Assembly: GCA_021464415.1 (NCBI GenBank)
Contig: CM038464.1
Span: 1,550,001-1,614,000 of the forward strand
Direction: 5' to 3'
DNA length: 64,000 nt
DNA from: Lonicera japonica
Lineage: Eukaryota > Streptophyta > Magnoliopsida > Dipsacales > Caprifoliaceae
A model generated the notes under the pieces. It did not search any database, was not told the DNA's origin, and saw nothing but the letters and a program-made list of their open reading frames with translations. Shown here in pieces: positions 36,410 through 48,359 of this stretch (within the stretch, counting starts at the first letter, position 1; the number at the start of each line of letters is the position of its first letter). A program made the position numbers and the translations under genes.

Positions 36410-38114
36410 TACTTCATATCGAGTGATTTAGTGTGATGAAACTTTTAATGATTGGTCAGTGGTGTGCATTGTGATTAGATAGTTTTTAATAACCAATGAT
36501 TGTTTGATAGTGAATGAAAAATACCACTTCATCGTTCCTTATAGAATGATACTTACATAAAGTCTTTGCACTATTTTGTAAATAGAGTATACATAAATGT
36601 CTACCAATAAAAACAAGGAGCAGGCCTTCTCCTCGAGCAATTGAAATTCCCCTAATGCTTGGGTGGAGACTTTGAAAGTTATGAAGCGTGGCTTTACTTC
36701 AAGAAATTAGTATAAGGTTGGGTCAGAATTCCTCCTTTTTCCTTTTATTTTAAAGGTGTGAAGCGTGGTTAATCTTTAACTTTTTCTTCTGGTAGCGTTT
36801 GGGAAAAGTGCTCCCCCTTATGCTGGAATTCGGAGCTTTAACTAGTTTGGATTATGCAGAGTTTTGGCAGTCAATATATATTAGTGGTGTTTCGAATGAA
36901 ACTAAGTAAGACATTAAAGAAAATGGTTCCTAGGTCCCGCGAAAAAGTTGCCCAACCTGCCCAAGCCCCTCCTCAAGCTCATGTTCATACCTGAAGATCT
37001 TAAAACATTAATTGTATGAACTTTATGTTGTGTTTTGCTTTTTTTATGTTAAGACATTAATTTTCCATTTTATGAACTTTGTGCTAATTACTTTTGTTAA
37101 TGGTACTTTTTGTTAGTACTTGATATGGTATTGTTAATGTACTTGAATAATATGCTTGGTCATTTTGGTAAGATAAAATGCAGGTGTTTGGTACGTTAAA
37201 TGATTGAAATTGTCAGTCACAATGGGACACCTTATTCATTCATCATTAAACAAGTTCCTATGGAAGCCATCATCCAACTATCAGACAAATGACACCAATT
37301 TCCAAGGTTCCTCTATTAAGTGAGAAACCCTCTCGTTTGATATTAGACAAGTATGCCTTAAAAAAATTAGTTATAAATTTACACTTCACACGGCCATCAT
37401 AAAATGAGTTTTCTCACATAGAAGCGTTTAACATTGGACAATTATCCACTAGAGAAGCATTTCATTACATTTAACAAGAATAATTGCTTATATTTGACAA
37501 GAACCACAAAATTACAACACACGCCACAACCACCATCCACCATTTCATGCCATTTTCTCTCTTAGGCTTTCTTTGTCCTTCAATAATATATACACAAGTA
37601 TAAGTCTTCCCACAGACTCACTTTCGTCCAACATACTCACTTAAGATAGAGTCTTCCAACATGCTCTGTTTAAATTTTTAATGTTCATGGATTTGGCGCA
37701 CGAAAAAGATGAAGATTGAAGAGATAAAAGATAATGATGAGATGAATGAGTAAAACCATCTTCCTTGTTTTTGCAAAACAAAACTTGAAGAATGCTTGTG
37801 TTTTTTCTACATGTTTTAGTGGATGAATTTGTTTTGTTAATCTTTTGGATCTTGATGGATTCATATCTTGTTGGATTAGTAAGTGGATTGATATACAATA
37901 TACAATAGGTAAAAGAGTCAAGTCTTAGGTAAAAACCTTGAAGGTGGTAAGGTGTATGTAACCAAAGTAAACCTTTTTTTGTGGTGGAACCAATAATAAG
38001 AAAGTGGGGTACATATAACAGCTGCCTTTTAAAACTTGTTTATCAATCGAAATATTGTATATTTGACTCACAAATTTTAATAAAAAAAATTGTGATTGAG
38101 AAAATATTGATTTT
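36410..38114. other. Intergenic DNA, no recognised gene
   Basis: Short frames on the minus strand at 37641-37921 overlap each other in different frames; one starts MVLLIHLIIIFYLFNLHLF, a hydrophobic stretch, but stops five residues later. Nothing else resembles a gene or a known element. Confidence 0.4.
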
Positions 38115-38117
38115 TTA

Positions 38118-38403
38118 GGCTCTGTTTGATAGTAATATGAAAAATAATAAGAAAAATAACTAATTTAGGTTATAAGATGGAAAATAAGTTGAAAAATGCG
38201 ATGAGATTAACGTTTACCTTTTTGTTTCTTTTACGGAAAAATTTTCTTTTGGTGGTAAAGAAGAAAAAAATTCCACAAAAAGTTGAAGGATGTTGTGAAT
38301 ATAGGATGAAAAGTATCTCACCACATCTTTCAACTTATTTTCCATTTTATCACTCAAATTAGTTGATTTTTTTATCATTTTCATATTACTATCAAACATA
38401 ACC
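38118..38403. mobile_element. TTA-flanked MITE (286 bp)
   Basis: The ends ggctctgtttgatagtaata and tattactatcaaacataacc are inverted repeats with few mismatches, flanked by TTA at 38115-38117 and 38404-38406. The interior keeps long complementary arms (ataagatggaaaataagttg against caacttattttccattttat). No coding capacity. Confidence 0.85.
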
Positions 38404-38759
38404 TTAGTGTCATAATTGTTGTTAAAAAGTAAGAATACCTCTTCCTGTTTTATATTTTCTATATTAATATAAATTATTAAAAACACTGGCCCAAAAAGAA
38501 GACCAAATAAATTTGAATCACATTATGACATTGGTTTTCAATATTTTTTTTTTGAAGCTTAACGTCGCTTTTTAATCTATATTATAAAACATCATCTTTG
38601 ACCAAAATTTTCTTTAAAAAGTATAAGAATCTAATTGTTAAAAATACACATATTATTGTGTGCATTAGTTCTACACTTTGAATGAGTTTTATACACACAT
38701 CAATATGTCACATCAAAGATAAAATACTCACACCAATAATATACATAATAAACTCTCAT

Positions 38760-38890
38760 ACTGTAATAATTTTGTCTACGTTAAAAATGCTACAACTTAA
38801 AATAAAAATTTAATATTTAAGATCTACTAATCAAGATCCATCATGACTATAGAATTATTTTAAAAATCAAAAAAAAAATATTGAGTAACA
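38760..38890. repeat. Fragment related to the 27.1-kb MITE
   Basis: The run ttaaaaatgctacaactta, then tttaagatctactaatcaag, then gatccatcatgactatag closely matches 27345-27455 inside the Tourist-like MITE. The ends are missing, so this is a truncated copy. Confidence 0.7.
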
Positions 38891-39227
38891 TTTAAGGACA
38901 TATTTTATGTATTCGTACATTATTGGTCATTTCAATCTGTTGTTTTTAAGAGTGTTTACGATATATCAGTCTAATTTTTGAACTATTTTCAAATCATACT
39001 TACAAACGTGATTATATTATTTCCACATTTGGCCTTGAGTTTAATTTGTAAAAAAAATTATTTTGTTGAGATCAAAAAATATGAGCAAGCTATGATTGTT
39101 CAAAATGTTAGATTAGACTAGACAACAGATTCAAAATAGACTGATTGATATTTGTCAATTTAAACTCTTCATGCATTATTCTTTTTAACCCTATTATCAA
39201 ATGTTATTTATTTCACCGTGTCGGACG

Positions 39228-39350
39228 TCACGAGTATACCCTTGTATATAAAGAAATTACTAACTCAATCCGGCACGAGTATACGCTAGTATATAAAGAA
39301 ATCACTAACTCCTGGAAAAATTATTGGCGAACAATATAAAGGTATCACTA
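39228..39350 (+). repeat. Short direct repeat, two copies plus a partial
   Basis: cacgagtatacccttgtata followed by taaagaaattactaact recurs about 44 bp later with three changes. A third, partial aatataaaggtatcactaac follows. Confidence 0.75.
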
Positions 39351-39767
39351 ACTTGCGAAAATTTTATTGGCCTACAAAAATGTTACAGGTTTTTATTGGA
39401 CGATATTAGTCGTTCTACGCAAACGTAACTCATGACGTTTGTAGGGCAATAATCATTTATAAATGGTAAGACCCTTATCAACTCTTATATATATACTAAT
39501 GTTTGGATTCATAGAAGAGAATAAGGATAGTAGAGATTCAATAATTCAAGAAAGTCAAGTGTTAAGAACGTTATCTTTGATGAAAACAAAATCAAGGTTG
39601 GGTTAGCAACTTAGCTACGATCATCTTCAGAATTGTTGAACATGAATTGTGCCATAATCCCACTTCAAATTCCCTTCAAGAAAAATATTGGTATTAATCA
39701 CGCTCCTCCATTGCAACTGTTTAAAAAAGTAGCTGAACAATGCGTACGGTAATTTCAAGTACAATCA

Positions 39768-39841
39768 ACATAGAACAGAAGCATCTTTTATTTCTTCGGG
39801 CAATCAACATAGAACAGAAACATCTTCTGTTTCTTCGGGCT
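39768..39841 (+). repeat. 36-bp tandem duplication
   Basis: caacatagaacagaagcatc followed by ttttatttcttcgggcaat is followed at once by a second copy with a few differences. It lies about 200 bp beyond the 3' end of the SCPL gene and may be in its 3' UTR. Confidence 0.75.
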
Positions 39842-40056
39842 CCCTAATATCCATGATATTCGACCACTTAGGGACAAACTCAACCAAGTTCTCATTTTGT
39901 TAAACAAGCATTCAATAACATTAAGAAACTACCAAGATGCCTCAGTATGTTGACTTCTACTCAGTTTTTCATGAAACAAGATCAGAGATGTGGCACATAT
40001 TCACAAACAGGCCTCTCAGAAGTAAGTCGACAAACAAAGGAAGCCAATGCAGAAAA

Positions 40057-43000
40057 TCAGATTGAAGAAAACAAATTTTCAGGCTCAGCAGTGCTTCCAG
40101 AGAGTGAACCCTCCGTCCACCTCTTGAGCATCTCTAGTGCTGCCTTAGGCTGATCCATCGGAACCATGTGGCCAGCATCGTGGACCTGCAATGTCAGTGC
40201 AAACAGAAACCCCACAGCTCAGTTATATATATATAAGGGAGTGATTTTGAATTTGTAGAAAAGATAAAAGATTCGATAGTTGAGACAAGATGCCCTCCTT
40301 TTAAGAGCTTGATGCTTTTTGGGGGGCTGTGGAGAGAGAGAGAGAGAGTACCTTGAGGAAACTGAGGGATCCATAGGTTTTCAAGACTCCTGCTTCAGAA
40401 CCATCAACTTCAAAAGGAACTTCAGGAGATGCTAAAAACTCTTTCTGACCGTTCCATTCCATGGCCTGAACCCATCTAGAATTACCTGTTCAAATTACCC
40501 GCCAGTTATAATAATAAATCATTAAACACATTTCCCCAATAAAAGTTGAAGTAATAGTTAATGCGTAAAATTTAAAAATTACCGAGCCAGTTGCAGATAA
40601 GGTCATATTCCCCAGCATAGACAAGTAACTTGATTCCATCCTCAAGAAGATCAGGAATGCCAACTTCAAGATTCCTCATCCAGTCCACAAGCATCGCCTG
40701 GTAGACAGTTGGACTACAAGAAACGAAATCGATTTCCCCAACTCCAAGAGCACTCTTCACCGACTTCTGATTCAGGAATTTCTCCATGTTTGAGAAGTCA
40801 TAGCATAGGCTTCCCACACACTTCGTTCTTATATCATAGTACTGCAGGTGAAAACGTCCATGGTTGAAATTCAAGTTCACAGATACTAATAATAATTGAA
40901 ATTCAAGTTCAATGATGATAATAATAAGGGCTTTTTTGAGTATGCCCCCTATTATTAATACGAAACTCGACATACCCCCTTATTTTACTAATTGTTTGAC
41001 TTACCCCCCCTGCCCTTTCACAGAATGATAACTGTCCAATTTTTAATTTATTGGACCATTCTACCCTCACCCCTCTGTTTACTATTCATCTTCTTCTTCA
41101 AAGGTGAAATACAAACATGGGTTTACTATTCATCTTCTTCTTCAAAGATGAATCCAAAATAATTTCTAGCAATAAACCTAATTTCGAAATCCAAAATTGT
41201 TTCTATTAGTAAACCAATTTACAAATCCAAAAATCATTTACTATTCATCTTCTTCTTCAAAGGTGAAATACAAAAATGGGTTTACTATTCATCTTCTTCT
41301 TCAAAGATGAATCCAAAATCGTTTCCAACAATAAACCCATTTTTATACCCAATTTCGAAATTCAAAATTGTTTATATTAGTAAATCCATTTTCATACCTA
41401 ATTTACAAATCCAAAATTGTTTTTATCAATTAACCCATTTTGATACCTTATTTTTGAATCTAAAATGACTTTCATCAATAAACCCATTTTGGCACCCAAT
41501 TTTCAAATCCAAAATCATTTATGTGAAAAAAAATCCAAATGGAGAAAGTGATTGAGTTTGAGAGAGAGAGATAAGGGTTTGATTTGTTGTAAGTTTAGAG
41601 AGAGAAAGTGAGGCTTAGGGTTTTTCGAAGAAGAAGATGAATAGTTAGGCAAAATGGTCAAAAATGGATGGAGTTAGCCATCCGTTAAAAGCGGGGCGGC
41701 GGGGGGGTGGTTAAGTCAAACGATTAGCAAAATAGGGGGGGTATGTTGAATTTCGTATTAATAATAGGGAGTAAACTCAAAAAAGCCCCTAATACTAATT
41801 ATTAATGCTCTCTCTTAATAATTTGGCACCCACTACTAAACTCATAGTAATGATTATTGCTGTGTCTCTTAATAATTCTGCACCCACTACCTCTATGGTA
41901 CATTTGGTAGGAAGAACATCCCTCTTTCCTTGGGAAGTTTTATGTATACATACGTACATAGATATAATTTTACAGAAATTTTTGAACATAGAACAATACA
42001 CATTCTAATAAATATGAGCTTTTCATTTAATATAAAAAAGATCTCACAACAAGATACATTATAACCGCAATTAAAATACCATACTGTACTGACACAAGTT
42101 AATCCATAGAACTATAACATATATATATATATATATAACTTTGTTATTATTATTTTTTAATACAAACAATACACCACTAGAAAATAATTGACACCATTGA
42201 TTAGGTTGAAATTAGTGTTTTCTTAAAAAAAATTAAAGTTAAGTAAGACTACCAATTTGAGACAGAGGGAGTATATAATACAGAACAACATATCTAATGG
42301 TGCTTTTAACAGTGGATATTAACATAATACAAAGCCAAACATGAAACATCACATTCCCCCCCAAAGTCTCCTATACTTTACATTAGTTCTCTAGATGTCG
42401 TACCCTTTGTTTTCTGTGTAAAATATGGTGTGCAATATAGCAGATAACAAAAGGTATCAAATTATGCATGAAAAACAAAGTGGCAAACACTTTTAGCTTC
42501 TTACATTAATATCTCCCGAAAGCCTCAAGATAGCATTGAATATAGCATTGCAAACAAAATATGAAGCCACACAAGCAACTGTTCCATCAGTGCCTGAAAT
42601 TAGAACGCATGAAAACCAGTTAACAGTGGAAATCAATGAAACAACATTCGGAAAAGGGGAAGAAGACAAGCCATCCGCTCCCAGCCCCACAAAAATAAAT
42701 AAGTAAACTTGGGGAAACGAGTGGCGTGAGGGGTGAGGTGAGGGGTGGGGTGGAGTGGGGTGGGGTGGAGGAAGGAGAAAGCAGACATATGTAATGTTAC
42801 CACAAAGCTTTATTGCAACTTCACAGACTGGAAGGACTTTGTTGATGGTTTTATACTCAGACTTCGTGATTAATCCCATGTCCAATGCATAATCACCATA
42901 AGCTCTGTACTGAATTGCCGGATCAGTAAGACCGTTGCCAATGGCAAATCCCTGTTCAAGCACTTGAACTAAGCACAGTAGTCACACTTGAAGAAGAGAA

Positions 43001-45170
43001 TGTATAAAAGTAACACTAGAATAGTACCTTCAGATTTATATGAATTCCTTCTTTGGCTTTGTTTCCTTTGTGGACTCGAGCAGCAAAAGCAGGAATGTAG
43101 TGACCAGCATATGATTCCCCAGTTATGTAGAAGTCATTATCTGAAAACTCGGGATGCTCCTCAAAGAAGGCCTAAATAAACAAGAAATCATTAAGTATAA
43201 CATTGCACTCATGCAGTAAAGCCTGCTAGAATTTATCAAGTCTAGAAAAGAAAAACAAAGAGTGGCTTATTCTACATAGTCAAAGTAAAGAAGAGATGAG
43301 AAGAAGAAACAAACCTGTAAGAAGTCATATAGATCATTACTAACACCATCTTCATTGTGACGAATGTCACGCTTATCAGAGCTATAACTGAAGCCAGTCC
43401 CAGTAGGTTGATCAACATACAGTAGATTTGACGCCTGGGATTACCATATCATTAACATTACTTCTCACATGCTGGAATCAAGTATGTCTAGGCATAATAA
43501 AAAATAAGAACTAAAACTAAACAGTTTACACTGAAAAATAGAAGGAAAAGAAGAATCTACTACGGAAGTCAACATATCCATGGTCTTACAATTATGTCAG
43601 TTTACACCCGATGCTTCAAACACTAAATATTTAGAGTGGCATAACGAACATATAATGAACCAAGGTAAATTGCAGCTGAATAATGAGTTACCTTGTCCCA
43701 ACCATACTCATTCCACACAAGGGATAAGTTATTTGCAATTTTGAAAGGTCCATTTTCATAGAAAAGAGCTAACTCACTGCTACATCCAGGGCCCCCAGTC
43801 AACCAAATAACAACTGGATCATTCTTGCTGTTGCGAGATTCGAAGAAAAAGTAAAACATCCTACAAGCAACCAACACAGTTTATTTAGCAAAATTACATT
43901 TGTACTCCGTATTTCACATTCTTTTCACTTATTTAAACTGACGAGGTTTTCACAATTTCAGTTAAAAAACTTGTTCAATTAACAGGCTTTGGAGACATAT
44001 ATGCTTGTGAACTTGTTTGCGTTTTCAAGAGAATCTAAAATCCATTTCAAGTACTTCTTCACCTCATTTATCCTCTCCTATTTAGGAAAGTTTCCTTAAC
44101 ATCTTTTAACTAGAAAGCTACGAAATTCGCATCCTCTACAGTAATGCGGCATCCAATATCCAGTGCCTGCACTCCCCCACTCACACCTCTCTTTGGGTGG
44201 GAGATGCTGGTAGAGGTGAGTAATAGATGTGGGTGAGTTGAAAGTTGCAGAAGAATGCAAAACTAATTACTTTGAACTAATAATTGAAGCTAGTTTTACA
44301 CCACTAATTCCAGGCCCAAGGAACGCGATAAAGGACCAGTTAGATTAATTAACAATATACAATATGTACAAGTTGAATTTAAAATCATCAAAACATTATC
44401 ATATCACTGTATCGGCTAATACTGGTAAGAACAACACAAACACTTCATTCTGACAACCATACCTTGATAATTCATCGAATTACGAGATATGACAAAGAAA
44501 TATTGTGCAAGCATTCAAAATCCACTCACCCACTCACTCAGTTTCGCTGCGTGCAAAGCAAGGCAAAAACTCCCACACAGTTCTCATACCTATAAATATC
44601 TCAACCTAACATTGAAGTTATCTCCATTCAGTAAGTCAATAAATAGCATTACAGGGAACTAAATTTGCGGATAAAACAAGATATGATTATAACTAATAAA
44701 TTAAGATTCACAAGGAACTAACGATTGGAAATATTTTCAATACAGGAATTAAAACATCTTAAACAAGCTAGATTTCATAACCATACAACTATACCAGGCC
44801 AAGCCTGTTCAACTATAATTTAAGGGCCAAGTGAAGAAGAAAATCCATGGTTTAGGAAATACCTAGCAGCATAAGAGTGTTGAATCTGGTAGTAACCGGC
44901 ATGATGACCTAGGTCTTCAACGGAGACGCTATTGTCGGCCAAATTGGGGAATTTGAAACGCTTCTCCACTATCCTAGGTCCGATGGGAGGAGCGTCGACG
45001 TGATCGATGATGTTGATTGATGATTTGGGGAACAAATTGAGCTCTCTGATCAGTTTCTCTGCTTGAGTAGACGGGAACTCGGAATTCGAAGGAAACTGAA
45101 TAGTGGAAGAAGAGAGGGGGGAAATAAGGATGAGAATTAGAAGAGAGAGAAACATCATCTTCTTCTTCAT
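40057..45170 (-). CDS. Serine carboxypeptidase-like protein (SCPL48/49 type)
   Basis: Spliced minus-strand exons 45170-44863, 43860-43692, 43434-43315, 43171-43028, 42951-42801, 42593-42505, 40841-40583, 40485-40352, 40185-40057; all introns GT-AG and in frame, 500 aa. A signal peptide ([20 protein letters not shown]) is followed by a propeptide-like stretch. The S10 peptidase domain has oxyanion loop GGPGCSSE (125-132), the nucleophile Ser219 in [11 protein letters not shown], Asp407 in [13 protein letters not shown] and His464 in [12 protein letters not shown]. Sequence such as [20 protein letters not shown] and [12 protein letters not shown] follows SCPL47/48/49, the group closest to yeast carboxypeptidase Y, rather than the SCPL acyltransferases. 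It probably removes C-terminal residues in the vacuole or apoplast. The catalytic triad is intact. Intron 6 (40842-42504) carries a Mutator-like element. Confidence 0.95.
40928..41789. mobile_element. Long-TIR Mutator-like element in SCPL intron 6
   Basis: The first about 85 bp (gggcttttttgagtatgccc onward, with attattaatacgaaa and ttgtttgacttacc) are the inverted complement of the last about 85 bp (ggttaagtcaaacgattag ... gtaaactcaaaaaagcccc). Flanking taataataa and taatactaa match at 8 of 9 bases, and a 9-bp target duplication is typical of MULEs. The interior is non-coding and holds several copies of ttcatcttcttcttcaaag. The element lies inside a spliced intron. Confidence 0.85.
42742..42765 (+). 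other. G-quadruplex-prone G runs in SCPL intron 5
   Basis: Four runs of four G with loops of 1, 6 and 1 bases (positions 42742-42745, 42747-42750, 42757-42760, 42762-42765) sit in a longer G/T/A-rich tract from 42720 to 42779. The G-rich strand is the template strand of the SCPL gene. It matches the usual G4 pattern. Confidence 0.7.
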
Positions 45171-45242
45171 TTCTCTCTCTATAGACTTTCTAATTTCTTC
45201 TTCCGGTGGTTATGGAAAATCTGAATTTTAAATCGGAATACG

Positions 45243-45252
45243 GTTTTATAAA
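45243..45252 (-). promoter_or_regulatory. Candidate TATA box of the SCPL gene
   Basis: The minus strand reads ctttataaa about 75 bp before the SCPL start codon. The position fits a short 5' leader. No other element was assigned. Confidence 0.5.
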
Positions 45253-45619
45253 GCTAGGGAGATATTTAGTGTTAAGAGTCAGAACCAACGGTCAAAAGCA
45301 TTTGGAGTGGCGAGGCGTGGCGGTGTTTGCGGATACAGCGGAAAGAGAAAAGGAAAGAGGTTGCTTGCTTGCTTGGTGACTGACTGCTCCGTGGCGTTTC
45401 GCATTTGCTCTGGGTACTATATTCATTTTCTTCTTACTATTTTTAATTTTTTTTTACGAAGAGCTCTGTTACTAATAATTACCCTATTATTTTATTTTTT
45501 TTACGTGAAAATTCAACTATAATTAACTCAAATTCCAAATACAAAAATTTGAAAATTTCTTATTCCAAGAAGAATAGGCTAATAAAAGTAATAGAATTAG
45601 TAACATTGTTACCTTCTTT

Positions 45620-46000
45620 AAAAATAAATTAAAAGATCATTTTGCAGTTATACGATAAAGTAATAATATACGACACTATAAAACTCATCTTAGAACAATA
45701 CTTTTCATTAGAATAAATTAGATCTAACGCATAAAGAAAATCACTCTCAACAACAATATAATTATACCCTTTGTACGTTGTAAAAACCAACCCCATTAAA
45801 ATTACCTAAGCCTTATCTAGCACGACCTCGCATTCACCTCGCCTTAAGGATGGATCCAACTGCCAAGTACTATACCAAAGAGTAAAATCAATCCCCACAC
45901 CACTGCCGACAGATTAACCGTTGCATCTAAGTTTATTTTAACCCATCCTACACAAGGTTTAGACCATTTAGCAGTAGCTTGAACTCAAGGCCAAGTTTGA
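45620..46000 (-). pseudogene. RNase H-like (RVT_3) relic
   Basis: The minus strand reads KPCVGWVKINLDATVNLS, later SWIHPS or, in another frame, WQLDPSLRRGECEVVLDKA, then YNYIVVESDFLYALDLIYS. These match the W.K.N.DA start, the middle and the VESD segment of plant RNase H-like domains from LINE elements. Frame changes and stops show it is non-functional. Confidence 0.65.
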
Positions 46001-46378
46001 AGAGTGGAGTCATGGTTCAAAGTCGCAGTTTCGGAGGTCAATTTGAACACTCAATTTTCGACTCGAATATTGGTATCAGTTTTAGTTTCGACGATATGAA
46101 CCGATTTATTATTTAAAAGGCCTAAAAAATTACAAAAAAAATATGAAAAAATTCTAAATTATAAGATTAAAAAGATGGATCAATTGGATAAGCGTAACAA
46201 CATTATCTAGTACAAATTACATATCTTACATCAAAATACAATCATATGTCGCACTTGATAATAAAATATTACATCATAATTCAATAAATATATAACAATA
46301 CAATCTTATAAAGTACAAATATCTTAAATATAAGTTCAATTAAGCCTAAAATAATGATATATATTATAATTATCATCA

Positions 46379-46950
46379 TTACTCAAGGACTCTGGTGATA
46401 GGATATAAAGGAGGTTGAAAATTGACACTTGTGGAGTAAGGATGAGAAGAATGACTAGATGACCCATAACCAGAAAAATTTAGTTGGCCATGGTGATGAT
46501 AGTATCCAAATCCCCGATAATCGCTACTACTTGAAGATCTATCATGATACGTTTCATGACCACTTCCATAATAACCACCGCGAGCAGCAATACTATTATT
46601 TGATCCCCCACTATTAGCATAATTTTGTGCAGAACCTCCATAACCAGTGCCAAAATCATAACTAGATATTCTGTCTCCCGAAATACTATATCTACGACTA
46701 TCATAATTATAATCGTATTCATATCCACTGTAATAATGTTGGCTTAAGTTTAAGCTCTGCAATTAATCATCAATGCGCCGATAGCTTTGTGAATGAGGAT
46801 CATAGTCACTAGAATACTCATCATAACTAGGAAACCTAGTTAGGTCTGCTAGATGCCTACGCTTCTTTTGCTTTATTTTTTTTTTGCTTATTTTCCGTTT
46901 CTTTTTCCTCTTTCTTTTCTTCCTTCTTCTAATCTTCTCTTTTTTTGGAT
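46379..46950 (-). pseudogene. Broken Tyr/Ser/Gly-rich ORF, perhaps hAT transposase tail
   Basis: From 46762 to 46379 (minus) an open frame reads LQSLNLSQHYYSGYEYDYNY onward, rich in Tyr, Ser, Gly and His, ending PPLYPITRVLE. Its first codon is TTG directly after a TAA, not ATG. Upstream in the same frame is RRHLADLTRFPSYDEYSSDY then DPHSQSYRRIDD, so the two parts were once one protein broken by TAA. Further upstream is a Lys/Glu-rich stretch. Low-complexity Tyr/Ser tails of this kind occur at the C-terminus of some plant hAT transposase-like proteins, but I have no domain to prove it. Repeats with tttcg/tatcgg motifs flank it (about 46020-46100 and 47130-47210). Confidence 0.5.
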
Positions 46951-47259
46951 TAAACCAATTTAATTAAGTAAAGATTAATAAATTATTTTGGAACAATTGA
47001 ACAAATCAATATTTTTTTTCAATAAATACCAATTTACAATTCAAGTCTCTAAGTCCAACATGGAGTAACTTTATTTTTCTTTTTCTTTTTTTCTTTTTTT
47101 TTAACTTTAATCACTTTATTCAATACGAAGTGAAATATCGACGACTCAGTGCGATTTCAATAAAATATCGGTGATATTTCGAAATAATGCAATTTTAATC
47201 ATATCGGGTCATAATAGCGGTCTTAAATTAACAACGTCATCTCTTTAAAATGAATTCCG

Positions 47260-48030
47260 GAGTTGGGCAAAAGGACCCCATCCTCCTCATTTTGACTACT
47301 CTATATTTGACAAATTTAATAACGTGTCAAATTTTGGAAATAAATTATATTCTTTTGATTATTATTGATATAATTTAGTATATCCTAGCATTCAAATTAT
47401 TCAAAGCATTTACACTGTATAGGTAAAATTTATCCGTAAATTTATAAATTTAACACTAAATTTCTTGAACGGCTACACCAAATACAACATAAAAAAATAG
47501 TCATACGATTATACTAAACCCATATGAGTTTAAGTTTAAAAAAAGTTAGAAAAGTCACATACAAGTAGCGAGGCACGCTCCTATGAAAGTGAGGGAAAAG
47601 TCACATACGAGTGCGGCTTAATTGTATGACTTTTTCTATTTTATTTTATTTTTTAACTCTTTCTCAAGGATTTTTTTAGCATAAAAAAAAATTCCTTATA
47701 CAGTTGCGGCTTAGCCGTATGAGTTGAAAAAAAAAAGGCCCTATACAATTATGGCTCTACTGTATGAAATATTAAAATTTTTTTGTATGAGTAAAGAACA
47801 ATCGTATGACTTATACGAATAAGGCACAACTGTACGAATAAAATTTAAGCATATAGTAAGTTTGTCCTCTCCATATCATACAGCACTAAGTTTGTGCTAT
47901 AAATTCTATCTAGTGTAGTAGCGGGTCTCTCCTAAATCAATCGCTTCACCAATTAATTGTACGAAAAATAATTTTGATGTATTTATTGTGGAGGGTGCTG
48001 AAACTTTTGATGTTGGCGGTGATTTGGGGC
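47260..48030. other. Non-coding DNA with a dispersed cgtatgact motif
   Basis: Between about 47500 and 47840 variants of tgcggcttagccgtatgag/tgtatgac recur at least six times in both orientations, with no open frame. This looks like the end region of a DNA transposon, but no terminal repeats were found. Confidence 0.4.
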
Positions 48031-48350
48031 AACCAAATAGAAATTCTTTGCGGGAATAAGTAAGAGATGCCTAGGGAGATTTGAGGTGGTAGTCGCCGAA
48101 ATGAGGGCTACTTTTGAAGCTCTTAAGTTTGGGATTCAAGCGGGGTTGCGTGATAACATTTTTGATGGAGATTGTCTTGCAGTGATATCTTGCATTAATA
48201 GATGCGCTCACAATTGATGAAGATTATTTGACGGTCTTTTTTTCTTTTTTGTTAAACAGTCTGGTAATATTGTAGCGCATGAACTCGCTAACTATGTCCG
48301 TTTAATTGAGAATTATGTTATTTGGCTTAAATATCCCCCTCCTGATTAGA
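48030..48350 (+). pseudogene. RNase H-like (RVT_3) C-terminal relic
   Basis: The plus strand reads AEMRATFEALKFGIQAGLRD, then NIFDGDCLAVISCINRC, a stop, and then VKQSGNIVAHELANYV. This is the EA.A...G(L/I)Q.G, SD.L.V and R.GN..AHELA series of plant RNase H-like domains, ending near a stop at PPPD*. The acidic residue before D is changed and a TGA interrupts it. Confidence 0.75.
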
Positions 48351-48359
48351 AGAGTTCGT

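Noticed and set aside
37641..37921. Short secreted peptide gene (hydrophobic MVLLIHLIIIFYLFNLHLF start)
   Set aside because: The frame ends immediately after the hydrophobic stretch and no mature-peptide motif follows in any plausible splice form.
46379..46762. A 127-aa protein starting at 46762
   Set aside because: The first codon is TTG just after an in-frame TAA, with homologous-looking sequence upstream of the stop, so it is a broken ORF.
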